From contig DEVL01000001.1 of NCBI GenBank assembly GCA_002363385.1, forward strand, positions 62,001 to 126,000: a stretch of 64,000 nt of DNA. Reading direction: 5' to 3'. Below, piece after piece: positions 34,901 to 43,027 of the stretch. Source of the DNA: Stenotrophomonas maltophilia. Lineage in GTDB: Bacteria; Pseudomonadota; Gammaproteobacteria; Xanthomonadales; Xanthomonadaceae. The notes beneath the pieces are model-generated. The model did no database searches and had not been told where the DNA came from. It saw nothing but the letters and a program-made list of their open reading frames with translations. Every line of letters starts with the position of its first letter. Position 1 is the stretch's first letter. A program made the translations under genes and the position numbers.

Positions 34901-37250
34901 CGTAGGCAGACCGTCTGAAACGCTCGGTCGTTGCGCCGTCAATCACATCTAGCTCGCGAACCAGAACGGGCCGCCACAGCGCATCGTAGTAAGTGTAGAT
35001 TCGTGCGTTACCCGTAGACGATGTCCTTCGCCAGTGCCCAGCGCCCAATCCATACTCTGAGCTCGACACCTGCTCGAAGGCCTGCACGGTTGGGTTCCAT
35101 GCCTGTTGATCAGGTTGCGGGTGGTCAACTCTGGTGGTCCTGCCCATGGGGTCGTGCTCGAATTGCGTCGATGCCCCGGATTGACGCCGTATGGCTTTCA
35201 CCCAACCATTTCCATCTACAGTAGACGTCATAGACGTTCCGTCGGCAAACGTGATCCTTTGCGGGACGCCGCTCTTCCATTCCGTCAAGAAAGTAGCGTT
35301 GCCGTTGGCATCGGTGATCGACGCAATAGAGCCGTCCGGATGGTATGTCCTGCGCCAACTCAATGACTCGTAACTCCACTGTTCCGAGGGCAGCCCGCGC
35401 GAGTCGTAGACTGCGCGACTCGTCTGCAGACCTGTCTCTTGGTTCGTGATGGACTCGACCTGTCCCAGCAGCCACGTAGATGTGTCGTGACGATACTGGG
35501 TGGCGTCGGTTCGCGAGTAGCCAGTAGAGTTGGAGACCGAGTGGGCGATCGGATAGGCCAGCGTATCGAAGCAGTAGCCTCCGTCACCATTACATCCACG
35601 CGCAACCTGATTCAGGTACGAGACTCCGTCCTGTTCCACCGTCGAACGCACAACAGGCCTGACACGCGCAGTAGAAGGGTCATCGCCGCTGTTGATGATC
35701 CCATATCGTGGTGAGAATGATTGGCTCGATGCGTCCTCATCGCTTAGGTATACAGTGGATTCAGCGCGGAGCACTGTGCCGTCTGCGGCGAGTACCCGTG
35801 ATCCTAGCGGCCGCCCTTCATTTCGAGAGTACTGATATCCGTACTGGTAATCTGTGGCAGAGCCATCGGGATTGGTCACCTTTACCGTCTTCTGCTCAGG
35901 GCAGGTGGTGCAGGGGTATGCCGGTGCGCTTCCAACACTTCCCCACAGTCCCGGCGCACCGCCGCCATAGGCATAGGACCATCTCATCGGCTCAGCTATG
36001 CCCGGCCCTGAGATTTCCTTGTGCAGAATCGAAACCACGTCAAAATAGTTTGGTGTGGTCAGCTCGTAGTAGTAGGTGCCACCGTATATTCGCCTAAGGC
36101 ACGCACTCGCGTGAACACCACTACGATAGTGCCTTCTGTTCGAGAAGCTGAATTTTCCGATAGCACCACTTGGATGTGTCATCGACAGCTCTAACTCGGC
36201 CGGTACGGCGGGAGGTTGCTCCGCGCAGTTGGAGGTCGAGTTTCCATCCCAATCTGGCGCAGATGGAGTGAGGGCACTGGAGTAGTTGAATTGCCAGCGG
36301 CGTCCATCTGGCTGACTAACCGAGCTCAACCGCGCTTCGCCCTCAACCATCCCGTACTCGTAGTGCCACGTGCGACCGTTCGTGGAGACTGACTGGAGAT
36401 TCTCCCCTTGATACGTGAGTACTATCTCTCGGCCGTCATTTGCCCAAATGCGCAGGGGATGCCCGCTGGTGTTGTACTGATAGTTGACCTCATTTCCCAG
36501 GTGGTCAGTCACCTTCGTAGCGAGGAGATAGACACGAATTCGACTCGACCTAGCAGGTTGAAGTGTCGACCCTCTCGATTTGGACATCGAGCCTGCGTAG
36601 CGAGTAACCGCCGTGTCGAAGTGGTAAGTACTACCTGAGGTGGTCCTGATTCGATAGCCCTCGCCGGCCAAGCCACTCTTCATCGGGATGCAGTCAATAG
36701 CATCCCGCTGAGCAGTAGACCATTTTCGGACCGCTCCATCGGTGGGCATTGGCGTGTCGGCTTCCGCCCTTAGCAGTACCCGATCAGCCCCTCCCGGGGT
36801 ATGAATGACGTTGCCCTGCCAGATGTCTGTCAAGTTGAATGAGGACGGATAGGTGGGAACCATCTCGCCGCTGCAGCGATTCGTTGCCCAAGCGTTCAAA
36901 GATGAGAACATGCCGGAAATGTAAGGAACATCAATGCTCCATCCACCTACGCCACCCAAGGAATCGTCGTAGCCCGTACTGGAACCTGCAATGCGAAGTT
37001 CGACGTTGAACCTCCTTTGCACACTCACTGACAGCGAGCTGTTTCCTGGGATGTCTACGTCGGTAGCGACGAATTCTGTCTTCCCGTTGTATAGACTGAT
37101 GCTATCCCCAAACAGATCGCTCTTCAGCGCAGTCAAGTTCTGCGCTGACTCAACGAGGCGTCTGTACTCGTGATGCGGCTCAATGGCGTAGGCCACTGGG
37201 ACCAGCGTTGCCAGAGCAAATAGGGCACATCCAATCTTCGTCGACTTCAT
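31965..37250 (-). CDS. Giant exported RHS/YD-repeat protein with C-terminal Fn3-like array
   Basis: 1761 residues. A signal peptide (1-22, ending VPVAYA) is followed by an N-terminal domain (to about 450) and many YD repeats (to about 1300), such as YDALGRTT, YDRLNRLIRAA and YDAANRLTNV. The repeats end at YVSVNGRLLARL, where RHS proteins normally go on to the core domain. Instead, about five Fn3-like repeats follow, each closing with YRVRACNxxGCG-type sequence, and the protein ends in a short Pro/Gly tail. It lacks the DPxGRFLSxDP core, which is on the next gene. The ATG at 37250 opens the signal peptide, though AAGG abuts it. Composition is lower in GC than the flanks, suggesting transfer. 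Confidence 0.9.
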   Translation of the reverse strand: MKSTKIGCALFALATLVPVAYAIEPHHEYRRLVESAQNLTALKSDLFGDSISLYNGKTEFVATDVDIPGNSSLSVSVQRRFNVELRIAGSSTGYDDSLGGVGGWSIDVPYISGMFSSLNAWATNRCSGEMVPTYPSSFNLTDIWQGNVIHTPGGADRVLLRAEADTPMPTDGAVRKWSTAQRDAIDCIPMKSGLAGEGYRIRTTSGSTYHFDTAVTRYAGSMSKSRGSTLQPARSSRIRVYLLATKVTDHLGNEVNYQYNTSGHPLRIWANDGREIVLTYQGENLQSVSTNGRTWHYEYGMVEGEARLSSVSQPDGRRWQFNYSSALTPSAPDWDGNSTSNCAEQPPAVPAELELSMTHPSGAIGKFSFSNRRHYRSGVHASACLRRIYGGTYYYELTTPNYFDVVSILHKEISGPGIAEPMRWSYAYGGGAPGLWGSVGSAPAYPCTTCPEQKTVKVTNPDGSATDYQYGYQYSRNEGRPLGSRVLAADGTVLRAESTVYLSDEDASSQSFSPRYGIINSGDDPSTARVRPVVRSTVEQDGVSYLNQVARGCNGDGGYCFDTLAYPIAHSVSNSTGYSRTDATQYRHDTSTWLLGQVESITNQETGLQTSRAVYDSRGLPSEQWSYESLSWRRTYHPDGSIASITDANGNATFLTEWKSGVPQRITFADGTSMTSTVDGNGWVKAIRRQSGASTQFEHDPMGRTTRVDHPQPDQQAWNPTVQAFEQVSSSEYGLGAGHWRRTSSTGNARIYTYYDALWRPVLVRELDVIDGATTERFRRSAYDFEGRKVFHSYPARQPTITRGQWIEYDALGRTTAAAEDSEQGLLTTTTEYLRGGSIKTTSPSGLQTVTAHWLTADATYDAAMSIQQPEGITTEIVRDLFGKPLTITRRNADRTQSLTRGYAYDRHQRLCKSVEPETGATVRSYDAAGNLISASSGVAAGDISTCSASEGADRRVTRSYDSLNRLVALTFPDGRGDQLWRYTPDGEVSSITTSSSGRQVVNEYAYNKRGLLTNEYLRHTNGDTWELKFSYDKNATLSGISYPSGAVVDFAPNALGQATRAGAYASNIRYDADGTMASLRYGNGIESKVERDERGMHHLTMDSSAGRLILHDTYYYDLEGNTLAIVDGMPGGNNTRRMQYDRLNRLIRAASPSFGGDGVVNYRYDALDNITAVLQPGQRLHQYVYDAANRLTNVRNEAHASVIGLTYDAQGNLAAKNGQLFFFDMGNRLRESESKERYEYDGYGRRSEAASPTVGVIRSMYGKDGTLRHQRNEREARSYDYVSVNGRLLARLSANSLAAAPVLTVPGHTTNGTFPVKWTSMTGARSYELQELPTEGDWVAVHKGAGLIAEIQDKPVGHYTYRVRSCNDVGCGAWSATAAIFVRQPATPPFGITVPELGMEGRYSVAWLAPRPRSISATVYELEESSSSNEWVQVYRGDALSWATDGKAVGRYSYRVRACNPDGCSGYTMGGSVMVIHSPTAPGLSGPPESLNGSYTMYWSSVPNATTYQLDESINGGQWSRVLSSSALTTTLSGRKTASYRYRVQACNRGLCGAFSPERTVNSVIPPEHAPEGISISAPSVSGDFTVYWTGVPTADFYRVHENFNGGGFATTADVAGGDLWRGGRTTGTWGYRVSACNRAGCGPLGSLATTNVLLRPGVPTITSSSQTRTSRPPVKITCGVQWTPVAHVERYELYAWANGQLYQHQYNGPDDRVFDRQSGRYCAPHHVVRACNAAGCSDFSGAVAQPVTIIPTGPGGVVP

Positions 37251-37500
37251 CCTTGTCGCATTCCTCAGCCGGGATGCCCGGAGGCTAGCAACATCGGATG
37301 TCGTTGGATGGAACAATGTCACGAATCTGGATGCTTGATGGCACGGTTGATCTCATGCTTCTATACATCACATGGTGCTGCGAAATCAGAGGCGGAGTCA
37401 GGACCTCAACGTTTACGGCCCTATCTGCTCCCAACGATTCCTCTACCTCGACGGCTTATACAGGCGGGTGATCTGACGGTGAACGACCCCATGCGTGTCG

Positions 37501-38349
37501 TCATCTGCCCGCTTTCGTTCGGCTGCACTGCGCTTCCTGTTTCCACTGCCGCGGCGACTGCCCGGTCTGCGCCTTGAACGCGCGCGACAACGCCGCTTCA
37601 CTTCCGTAGCCCACATCGATCGCGATGCGCTTGAGCGGATGGCCACGGCGCAGCGCCTGCTGCACCAGGCGGGTGCGCCAGCCCTGCAGGTAGTGCCCGG
37701 GCGTGCTGCCGATGGTGTCGCGGAAGCTGTCGGCGAAGGCGCTGCGTGACATGCCGGCGCGCTGTGCGAGCGACTCCAGCGTCCACTCCTCGGCGGGTGC
37801 TTCATGCATGGCCACCAGCGCGTGGCGCAGACGCGGATGGGCCATGCCGGCGAGCAGGCCGACGCGGATCTGGCCGCTTTCCATCAGCGCGCGCAGGATC
37901 TGGATGAGCACGACTTCGAACAGGCGATCCAGCAGGGCCTGGCGGCCACAGCGCTGCGCGAAGGCTTCTTCGAACAGCAGCGACAGCACCGGCTGGCCGC
38001 CGTACAAGCCCTCCAGCGGCAGGCAGACGATCGGCGGCAAGGCAGCGGCGACCGGGTTGTTGGCGCCGCCTTCGAACTGCAGGTTGGCGCAGGCGAAATC
38101 CGCGCCCCGCGTGGCATCGGTGACGAAGCGGTGCGCAAGCGGACGCGGGTACAGCAGCACACTGGGGGTGGTGATCTGCAGCGTGCTGCCGTCCGGGTGC
38201 TCGACGCGCACATCGCCCTTGCGGATCAGATGCAGCTGGCCACGCTCGCCATCGCCCGGCAGATCGTTGATGCCGCACAGCGCGCCGGCGTGGAAGACTT
38301 CGGCAGACACCGCGAAACGGTCCAGCAGGGATTGCAGTCGGTCGACCAT
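37501..38349 (-). CDS. AraC-family transcriptional regulator
   Basis: 282 residues. An N-terminal cupin-like domain (about 10-150, AraC_binding-like, with [15 protein letters not shown]) precedes two HTH motifs at the C-terminus, including [18 protein letters not shown] and [22 protein letters not shown]. The ATG at 38349 has GGAG 6 nt upstream. It is divergent from ohr (110 bp), and a TCCAGA/TCTGGA inverted repeat overlaps its own ribosome-binding region. It probably controls ohr or senses an electrophile or oxidant, although xanthomonad ohr is classically controlled by OhrR (MarR type). It borders the RHS island. Confidence 0.88.
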   Translation of the reverse strand: MVDRLQSLLDRFAVSAEVFHAGALCGINDLPGDGERGQLHLIRKGDVRVEHPDGSTLQITTPSVLLYPRPLAHRFVTDATRGADFACANLQFEGGANNPVAAALPPIVCLPLEGLYGGQPVLSLLFEEAFAQRCGRQALLDRLFEVVLIQILRALMESGQIRVGLLAGMAHPRLRHALVAMHEAPAEEWTLESLAQRAGMSRSAFADSFRDTIGSTPGHYLQGWRTRLVQQALRRGHPLKRIAIDVGYGSEAALSRAFKAQTGQSPRQWKQEAQCSRTKAGR

Positions 38350-38356
38350 GGCGGAC

Positions 38357-38376
38357 TCCAGATCAAGTTTTCTGGA
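38357..38376. promoter_or_regulatory. Inverted repeat TCCAGA-N8-TCTGGA at the AraC regulator start
   Basis: A perfect 6-bp inverted repeat in the divergent AraC-regulator/ohr gap, just upstream of the regulator's ATG and overlapping its GGAG. It could be an autoregulatory operator or an RNA hairpin masking the ribosome-binding site. Confidence 0.4.
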
Positions 38377-38459
38377 CGAAATGTTGCCACAAGTACGACT
38401 CAGGCGCGGAAAGTACACCTGCCATCTGGCCCACCCCTTTCACTCCGCAGGAGATTCCC

Positions 38460-38885
38460 ATGTCCATTGCCAACGTTCTGTATACCGCCCAGGCCACTGC
38501 CAACGGCGGCCGCGACGGCCGCGCCGTCTCTTCCGACAACGTGCTGGACATCCAGCTCTCCACCCCGCGCGAACTGGGCGGTGCGGGCGGCCCGGGCACC
38601 AATCCGGAGCAGCTGTTCGCCGCCGGCTACTCGGCCTGCTTCCTGGGCGCGCTGAAGTATGTGGCCGGCCAGGCCAAGGTCGCCCTGCCGGCCGAAACCG
38701 CGATCACCGGCAAGGTCGGCATCGGCCAGATCCCGACCGGCTTCGGCATCGAACTCGCCCTGGAAATCTCGGTCCCGGGCCTGCCGCGCGAGCAGGTCGA
38801 AGCGCTGGTGCAGAAGGCGCACATCGTGTGCCCGTACTCCAACGCGACCCGCGGCAACATCGACGTGACGCTGACGGTGGTCTGA
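38460..38885 (+). CDS. ohr: Organic hydroperoxide resistance protein (Ohr)
   Basis: 141 residues, the standard Ohr/OsmC size. It is a thiol peroxidase that reduces organic and fatty-acid hydroperoxides. The two catalytic cysteines are C60 ([10 protein letters not shown]) and C124 ([10 protein letters not shown]), the typical Ohr pair. The ATG at 38460 has AGGAG 7 nt upstream. It is divergent from the AraC-type regulator gene and transcribed alone. A shared hairpin at 38885-38932 lies between it and convergent mmsB. Confidence 0.96.
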   Translation: MSIANVLYTAQATANGGRDGRAVSSDNVLDIQLSTPRELGGAGGPGTNPEQLFAAGYSACFLGALKYVAGQAKVALPAETAITGKVGIGQIPTGFGIELALEISVPGLPREQVEALVQKAHIVCPYSNATRGNIDVTLTVV

Positions 38886-38932
38886 AAAAAAATGGGCGGC
38901 TGCCGGACGTGATTCGTCTGGCAACCGCCCAT
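38885..38932 (-). terminator. Terminator of the valine operon (also at the ohr end)
   Basis: ATGGGCGG ... CCGCCCAT forms a long stem with further pairs. On the minus strand it is followed by eight T residues. It lies 51 bp after the mmsB stop. A second hairpin without a T-run (ATCCCGTG/CACGGGAT, 38946-38969) lies just before it. Confidence 0.9.
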
Positions 38933-38982
38933 CCCACCGCGGTGGATCCCGTGAGTGAGCCCACGGGATGCATCTTGTTCCC

Positions 38983-39873
38983 TTACTTGTCGTGCGTGAT
39001 CAGCTGCACCACGCTGGAGAAATCCAGCTTGCCGCGACCGGCCTGGTGATTCATCGAATACAGGTTGCGGGCCAGCTCGCCCAGCGGGATCGAGGCACCG
39101 ACACTCATCGCTGCTTCCACCGCCAGGCCCATGTCCTTGAGCATCAGGTCGCTGCCGAAACCGCCGCTGTAGCCACGCGAGGCCGGGGCGTTTTCGAGCA
39201 CGCCGGGCCACGGGTTGCACACTTCGGTCGCCCAGCTGCGGCCGGTGCTGACCGCCATCATCTGCGAAAGCACCTTCGGGTCCAGCCCGTGCGCGACGCC
39301 CAGCGCGATCGATTCACCGGTCACCGCCATGATCACGCCCAGCGCCATGTTGTTGCACAGCTTGGCCACCTGACCGGCACCGCTGGCACCAACGTGGAAG
39401 ATGTTTTTGCCCATCGCCTGCAGCAGTGGGCGCGCACGCTCCAGTGCCTCGGCTTCGCCACCGACGATGAAGGTCAGCGTGCCGGCCTGTGCACCCGCGG
39501 TGCCGCCGGAGACCGGGGCATCCAGCATCTGCAGGCCACGCGCGGCGGCCGCTTCGGCGACCTTGCGGGCAGTGGCCGGGGCGATGGTGCTGCAATCGAT
39601 GACCAATGCGCCACCCGGGATATCGGCCAGCAGGCCATCGTCACCGAGGTAGACCCCTTCCACGTGGCGGCTGGCCGGCAGCATCGAGATGACGATCTCT
39701 GCGTCGGTCAGTGTATCCAGCGCCGAGCTGGCGGCGGTGGCGCCGGCATCGACGGCGGCCTGCACAGCGGCGGGCACCAGATCGAACACGCGCACGGCGT
39801 GACCGGCCTTGGCCAGGTTGGCGGCCATCGGGCCACCCATGTTGCCCAACCCGATGAATGCAATACGGCTCAT
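38983..39873 (-). CDS. mmsB: 3-Hydroxyisobutyrate dehydrogenase
   Basis: 296 residues. It oxidises 3-hydroxyisobutyrate to methylmalonate semialdehyde with NAD in valine degradation. The Rossmann motif [17 protein letters not shown] starts at about 7, a substrate-binding DAPVSGG segment follows, and the catalytic Lys lies in [10 protein letters not shown]. The ATG shares ATGA with the stop of the HIBYL-CoA hydrolase gene, as expected for consecutive pathway steps. It is the last gene of the operon. Confidence 0.95.
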   Translation of the reverse strand: MSRIAFIGLGNMGGPMAANLAKAGHAVRVFDLVPAAVQAAVDAGATAASSALDTLTDAEIVISMLPASRHVEGVYLGDDGLLADIPGGALVIDCSTIAPATARKVAEAAAARGLQMLDAPVSGGTAGAQAGTLTFIVGGEAEALERARPLLQAMGKNIFHVGASGAGQVAKLCNNMALGVIMAVTGESIALGVAHGLDPKVLSQMMAVSTGRSWATEVCNPWPGVLENAPASRGYSGGFGSDLMLKDMGLAVEAAMSVGASIPLGELARNLYSMNHQAGRGKLDFSSVVQLITHDK

Positions 39874-41045
39874 GCGTGGCTCCTTTCAGGGACGGTGGCA
39901 CCGAGGTCGGCCAGCGGATGCGCGGCATCGGACCACGGCGAAACGAAGAAGGTGCGGGCCCACTCGGCCGTGGCGTCCGCCAGGGTGCGCGGCTGCCACT
40001 GGGGGTTGCGGTCCTTGTCGATCAGCAACGCGCGGATGCCTTCGGCGAAATCGCCATGGGCGGCCGCGTGCAGGGCTGCGATGTACTCGATGCGGTAGAC
40101 CTCGGCCAGCGAGGCACCCTCGGCCAGGTACTGCAGCTCGAACGCGAGCCGCGCCGAGCCGGGTGCACCGGCAGCAAGCGTGGCCTGCGCGTTCTTCAAC
40201 CAGGCGTCCTCGGTCTCCAGGGCAAGGATCGCCTCGACGATGGCGCCGACGTCGTCACCGGCGCACAGCGCATCCACGGTGGCGGCATTGCGCAGCAGCG
40301 GGCCGGTGGCCGCATCGCTGGCGTGCTGCTGCAGCAGCGCAGTCAACTGTTCGTGGTTGCGCTTGGCCTCGCGGCTCCAGTGCACGTCCGCCAGCGCGTT
40401 GAACACGGTCTCGCGCTGTGCCTCGGCGATGTGGATATCGGCCAGGCCAGCGTAGATCGCATCGCCGGCGTTGAGCGGCGCACCGGTCAGGGCCAGGAAC
40501 AGGCCGCCGTGGCCGGGCACGCGCGGCAGCAGCCAGCTGCCGCCCACGTCCGGGAACAGGCCGACGGTGATCTCAGGGAACGCCAGCTTGGAGCGCTCGC
40601 TGACCACGCGGTGGCTGGCGCCGGACATCAGGCCGATGCCACCGCCCATGACGATGCCATGGCCCCAGCACAGGATCGGCTTAGGGTAGGTGTGGATCGC
40701 GTAGTCGACGCGGTACTCGACGTCGAAGAATTCAGCGGCGTAGGCGTTGTCGCGGATGTCGGTCTTTCCGCTCTCGCGGTAGTCGACCATGCTGCGGTAC
40801 AGGCTGTGCAGGTCGCCGCCGGCGCAGAAGGCTTTCTCGCCCGCGCCCTGCAGCACGACCAGCGCGATGCCGTCATCAACGGCCCAGGCCTCCAGCCGCT
40901 CGCGCAGCAGATGCGCCATCGGCAGCGAGAACCCGTTGAGGGTGCGCGCGGCGTTGAGCGTCGCGATGCCGATGCGCGTGCCGTTGCCGGCGGCGCGCTC
41001 TTCGAACAGCACCGGCGCCTCGTCATGGGCGGCGGAGGTGCTCAT
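39870..41045 (-). CDS. 3-Hydroxyisobutyryl-CoA hydrolase (ECH-fold)
   Basis: 391 residues, longer than a simple enoyl-CoA hydratase and the normal size for HIBCH-type enzymes. It would release 3-hydroxyisobutyrate from its CoA ester. Motifs are the oxyanion segment AFCAGGDLHSLY, GHGIVMGGGIGL and FPEITVGLFPDVGG, typical of the HIBCH branch. The start at 41045 overlaps the upstream stop by ATGA, and this position was chosen over 41057. It overlaps mmsB likewise. Context makes the assignment firm. Confidence 0.9.
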   Translation of the reverse strand: MSTSAAHDEAPVLFEERAAGNGTRIGIATLNAARTLNGFSLPMAHLLRERLEAWAVDDGIALVVLQGAGEKAFCAGGDLHSLYRSMVDYRESGKTDIRDNAYAAEFFDVEYRVDYAIHTYPKPILCWGHGIVMGGGIGLMSGASHRVVSERSKLAFPEITVGLFPDVGGSWLLPRVPGHGGLFLALTGAPLNAGDAIYAGLADIHIAEAQRETVFNALADVHWSREAKRNHEQLTALLQQHASDAATGPLLRNAATVDALCAGDDVGAIVEAILALETEDAWLKNAQATLAAGAPGSARLAFELQYLAEGASLAEVYRIEYIAALHAAAHGDFAEGIRALLIDKDRNPQWQPRTLADATAEWARTFFVSPWSDAAHPLADLGATVPERSHA

Positions 41046-41839
41046 GCGTTTTTCCATTGCGCGGCGCGCTTTTCCAGGAAGGCGTTCACGCCTTCGGCCT
41101 GGTCAGCACTGTCAAACAGATCGACGAAGGCTTCGCGCTCGGCCACCAGCGCCGAGGCGTGGGTACCGGTACGGGTGGCCTGCACCAGCGTTTTGCACGC
41201 GGCGATGCTGGTCGGGCTCTGCTTGCCGGCCTTGTGCGCCCATGCCAGAGCCAGCGCCTTGGCTTCGCCCTTGGCGACCTTTTCTTCGACCAGGCCGATA
41301 CGCAGTGCAGTGTCCGCATCGATGCGCTCGCCGAGCAGAATCATGCGCTTGGCCCAGCCTTCGCCAACCAGACGCGGCAGGTTCTGGGTGCCGCCGGCGC
41401 ACGGCAGCAGGCCGACGGTGGCCTCCGGCAGCGCTACTTGGGCATGTTCTTCGATGATGCGCAGGTCGCAGGCCAGCGCGCATTCCAAACCGCCGCCCAT
41501 CGCGTAGCCGTTGATCGCCGCGATCGACACGCCGCGGAATCCGGACAGGGCTTCGAAGGCTTCGCCGAAGCGGCGTGCGGCTTCGCGGGCGGCCGCCTTG
41601 TCGCCGGAGGCGAACTGCTTCAGGTCGGCACCGGCGGAGAAGAACTTCTCGCCGTCACCGGTGATCACCAGCGCGTAGATATCGCGGTCCGCATTGAGCG
41701 CGCCGACCAGATCGCGCAGCGCGGACAGGCTGCGTACGGTCCAGGTGTGCGCCGGGGGGTTGTTGAGGGTGATGACCGCAACGTGGCCATCGGCCTCGAC
41801 CTTCAGACCGACATGATCATGCTGGCGCCACTCCATCAT
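41042..41839 (-). CDS. Enoyl-CoA hydratase (probable methacrylyl-CoA hydratase)
   Basis: 265 residues, crotonase fold. It has the oxyanion segment FFSAGADLKQFA, NGYAMGGGLECALACDLR and the glutamate-bearing LPEATVGLLPCAGG. In this operon, the likely substrate is methacrylyl-CoA, though the family is broad. The ATG at 41839 overlaps the acyl-CoA dehydrogenase stop, and its own stop overlaps the hydrolase start. Confidence 0.9.
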   Translation of the reverse strand: MMEWRQHDHVGLKVEADGHVAVITLNNPPAHTWTVRSLSALRDLVGALNADRDIYALVITGDGEKFFSAGADLKQFASGDKAAAREAARRFGEAFEALSGFRGVSIAAINGYAMGGGLECALACDLRIIEEHAQVALPEATVGLLPCAGGTQNLPRLVGEGWAKRMILLGERIDADTALRIGLVEEKVAKGEAKALALAWAHKAGKQSPTSIAACKTLVQATRTGTHASALVAEREAFVDLFDSADQAEGVNAFLEKRAAQWKNA

Positions 41840-43002
41840 CGCAGTTCCTCTTCAGTGTTGAGCAGGTGGCGGGCCACGATCACACGCATGATCTCGTTGG
41901 TGCCCTCCAGGATCTGGTGCACGCGCGAATCGCGCAGCAGCCGTTCGATCGGGTATTCACGGATATAGCCGTAGCCGCCGTGGATCTGCAGCGCGTCGTT
42001 GCAGATGTTGAAACCGGCATCGGTGGCGAAGCGCTTGGCCATCGCGCACCACACGTTGGCATCGCTGGCACCGGCATCAAGCTTGCGCGCGGCGGTGTGC
42101 ACCATCTGCCGGGCGGCGACCAGCTGGGTGACCATGTCGGCCAGCTTGAACTGCAGCGCCTGGAACTCCGACAGCGCCTTGCCGAACTGGCGGCGCTCGC
42201 CCATGTAGCGGCGGGCGGCATCCAGAGCGCCCTGGGCTGCGCCCAGCGAACAGGCGGCGATGTTGATGCGGCCGCCGTCCAGGCCCTTCATGGCCAGCTT
42301 GAAACCGCTGCCTTCCTCGCCGAGCAGATGGCTGACCGGCACGCGCACGTTCTCAAACGTGATGCCGCGGGTGGGCTGACTGTTCCAGCCCATCTTCTCT
42401 TCCTTGCGGCCGTAGCTGATGCCCGGCAGGTCGGCCGGCACCGCGATCGCACTGATGCCACCTGCGCCTGGACCGCCCGTACGCGCCATCACCACCAGCA
42501 GTTCAGTGGCCCCGGCGCCGGAGATGAAGGCCTTGGAACCGTTGAGTACGTAATCGTCGCCGTCACGCACCGCGCTGGTTTTCAGCGAGGCCGCGTCCGA
42601 GCCGGCACCCGGCTCGGTCAGGCAGTACGAGGCCAGCTTGGTGCCGGACGAGAGGTCTGCACCCCACGCGGCACGCAGGCTCTGTTGGCCCCACTTGGCC
42701 ACCATCCACGACGCCATGTTGTGGATGCTGACATAGGCCGCCGTGGACGGGTCCACATTGGCGAGCTCCTCGATGACGACGGCGGCGTCCAGACGGCTCA
42801 AGCCGCTGCCACCGACCTCGGGGTCCATGTACAACCCACAGAACCCGAGTTCCCCTGCCTTGGCGATCGCCTCGCGCGGAAAGATGCCCTCCGCATCCCA
42901 TCGCGCGGCGTGCGGCGCCAGTTCGGCCTGGGCGAAGTCACGCGCTGCCTCTCTATAGGCCTGCTGCGCTTCGTCGAGTTCCGTCGTCATCGAGTGGCTC
43001 AT
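41836..43002 (-). CDS. Acyl-CoA dehydrogenase (probable isobutyryl-CoA dehydrogenase)
   Basis: 388 residues, normal for the family. This FAD enzyme has LTEPGAGSDAASLKT in the middle domain. Its C-terminal QIHGGYGYIREYPIERLLRD is followed by the signature QILEGTNEIMR. By context it oxidises isobutyryl-CoA from valine. It lies 25 bp after mmsA and overlaps the hydratase gene. No electron-transfer flavoprotein genes are in this window, so electrons must pass to proteins encoded elsewhere. Confidence 0.92.
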   Translation of the reverse strand: MSHSMTTELDEAQQAYREAARDFAQAELAPHAARWDAEGIFPREAIAKAGELGFCGLYMDPEVGGSGLSRLDAAVVIEELANVDPSTAAYVSIHNMASWMVAKWGQQSLRAAWGADLSSGTKLASYCLTEPGAGSDAASLKTSAVRDGDDYVLNGSKAFISGAGATELLVVMARTGGPGAGGISAIAVPADLPGISYGRKEEKMGWNSQPTRGITFENVRVPVSHLLGEEGSGFKLAMKGLDGGRINIAACSLGAAQGALDAARRYMGERRQFGKALSEFQALQFKLADMVTQLVAARQMVHTAARKLDAGASDANVWCAMAKRFATDAGFNICNDALQIHGGYGYIREYPIERLLRDSRVHQILEGTNEIMRVIVARHLLNTEEELR

Positions 43003-43027
43003 GGTCGAACTCCGTTGTTGCTGTTGC

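Noticed and set aside
38946..38969. ATCCCGTG/CACGGGAT hairpin as a second terminator
   Set aside because: No T-run in either direction; the nearby hairpin at 38885-38932 explains termination better.
39858..41507. 549-codon plus-strand frame opposite the valine operon
   Set aside because: Shadow of the overlapping hydrolase and hydratase genes.
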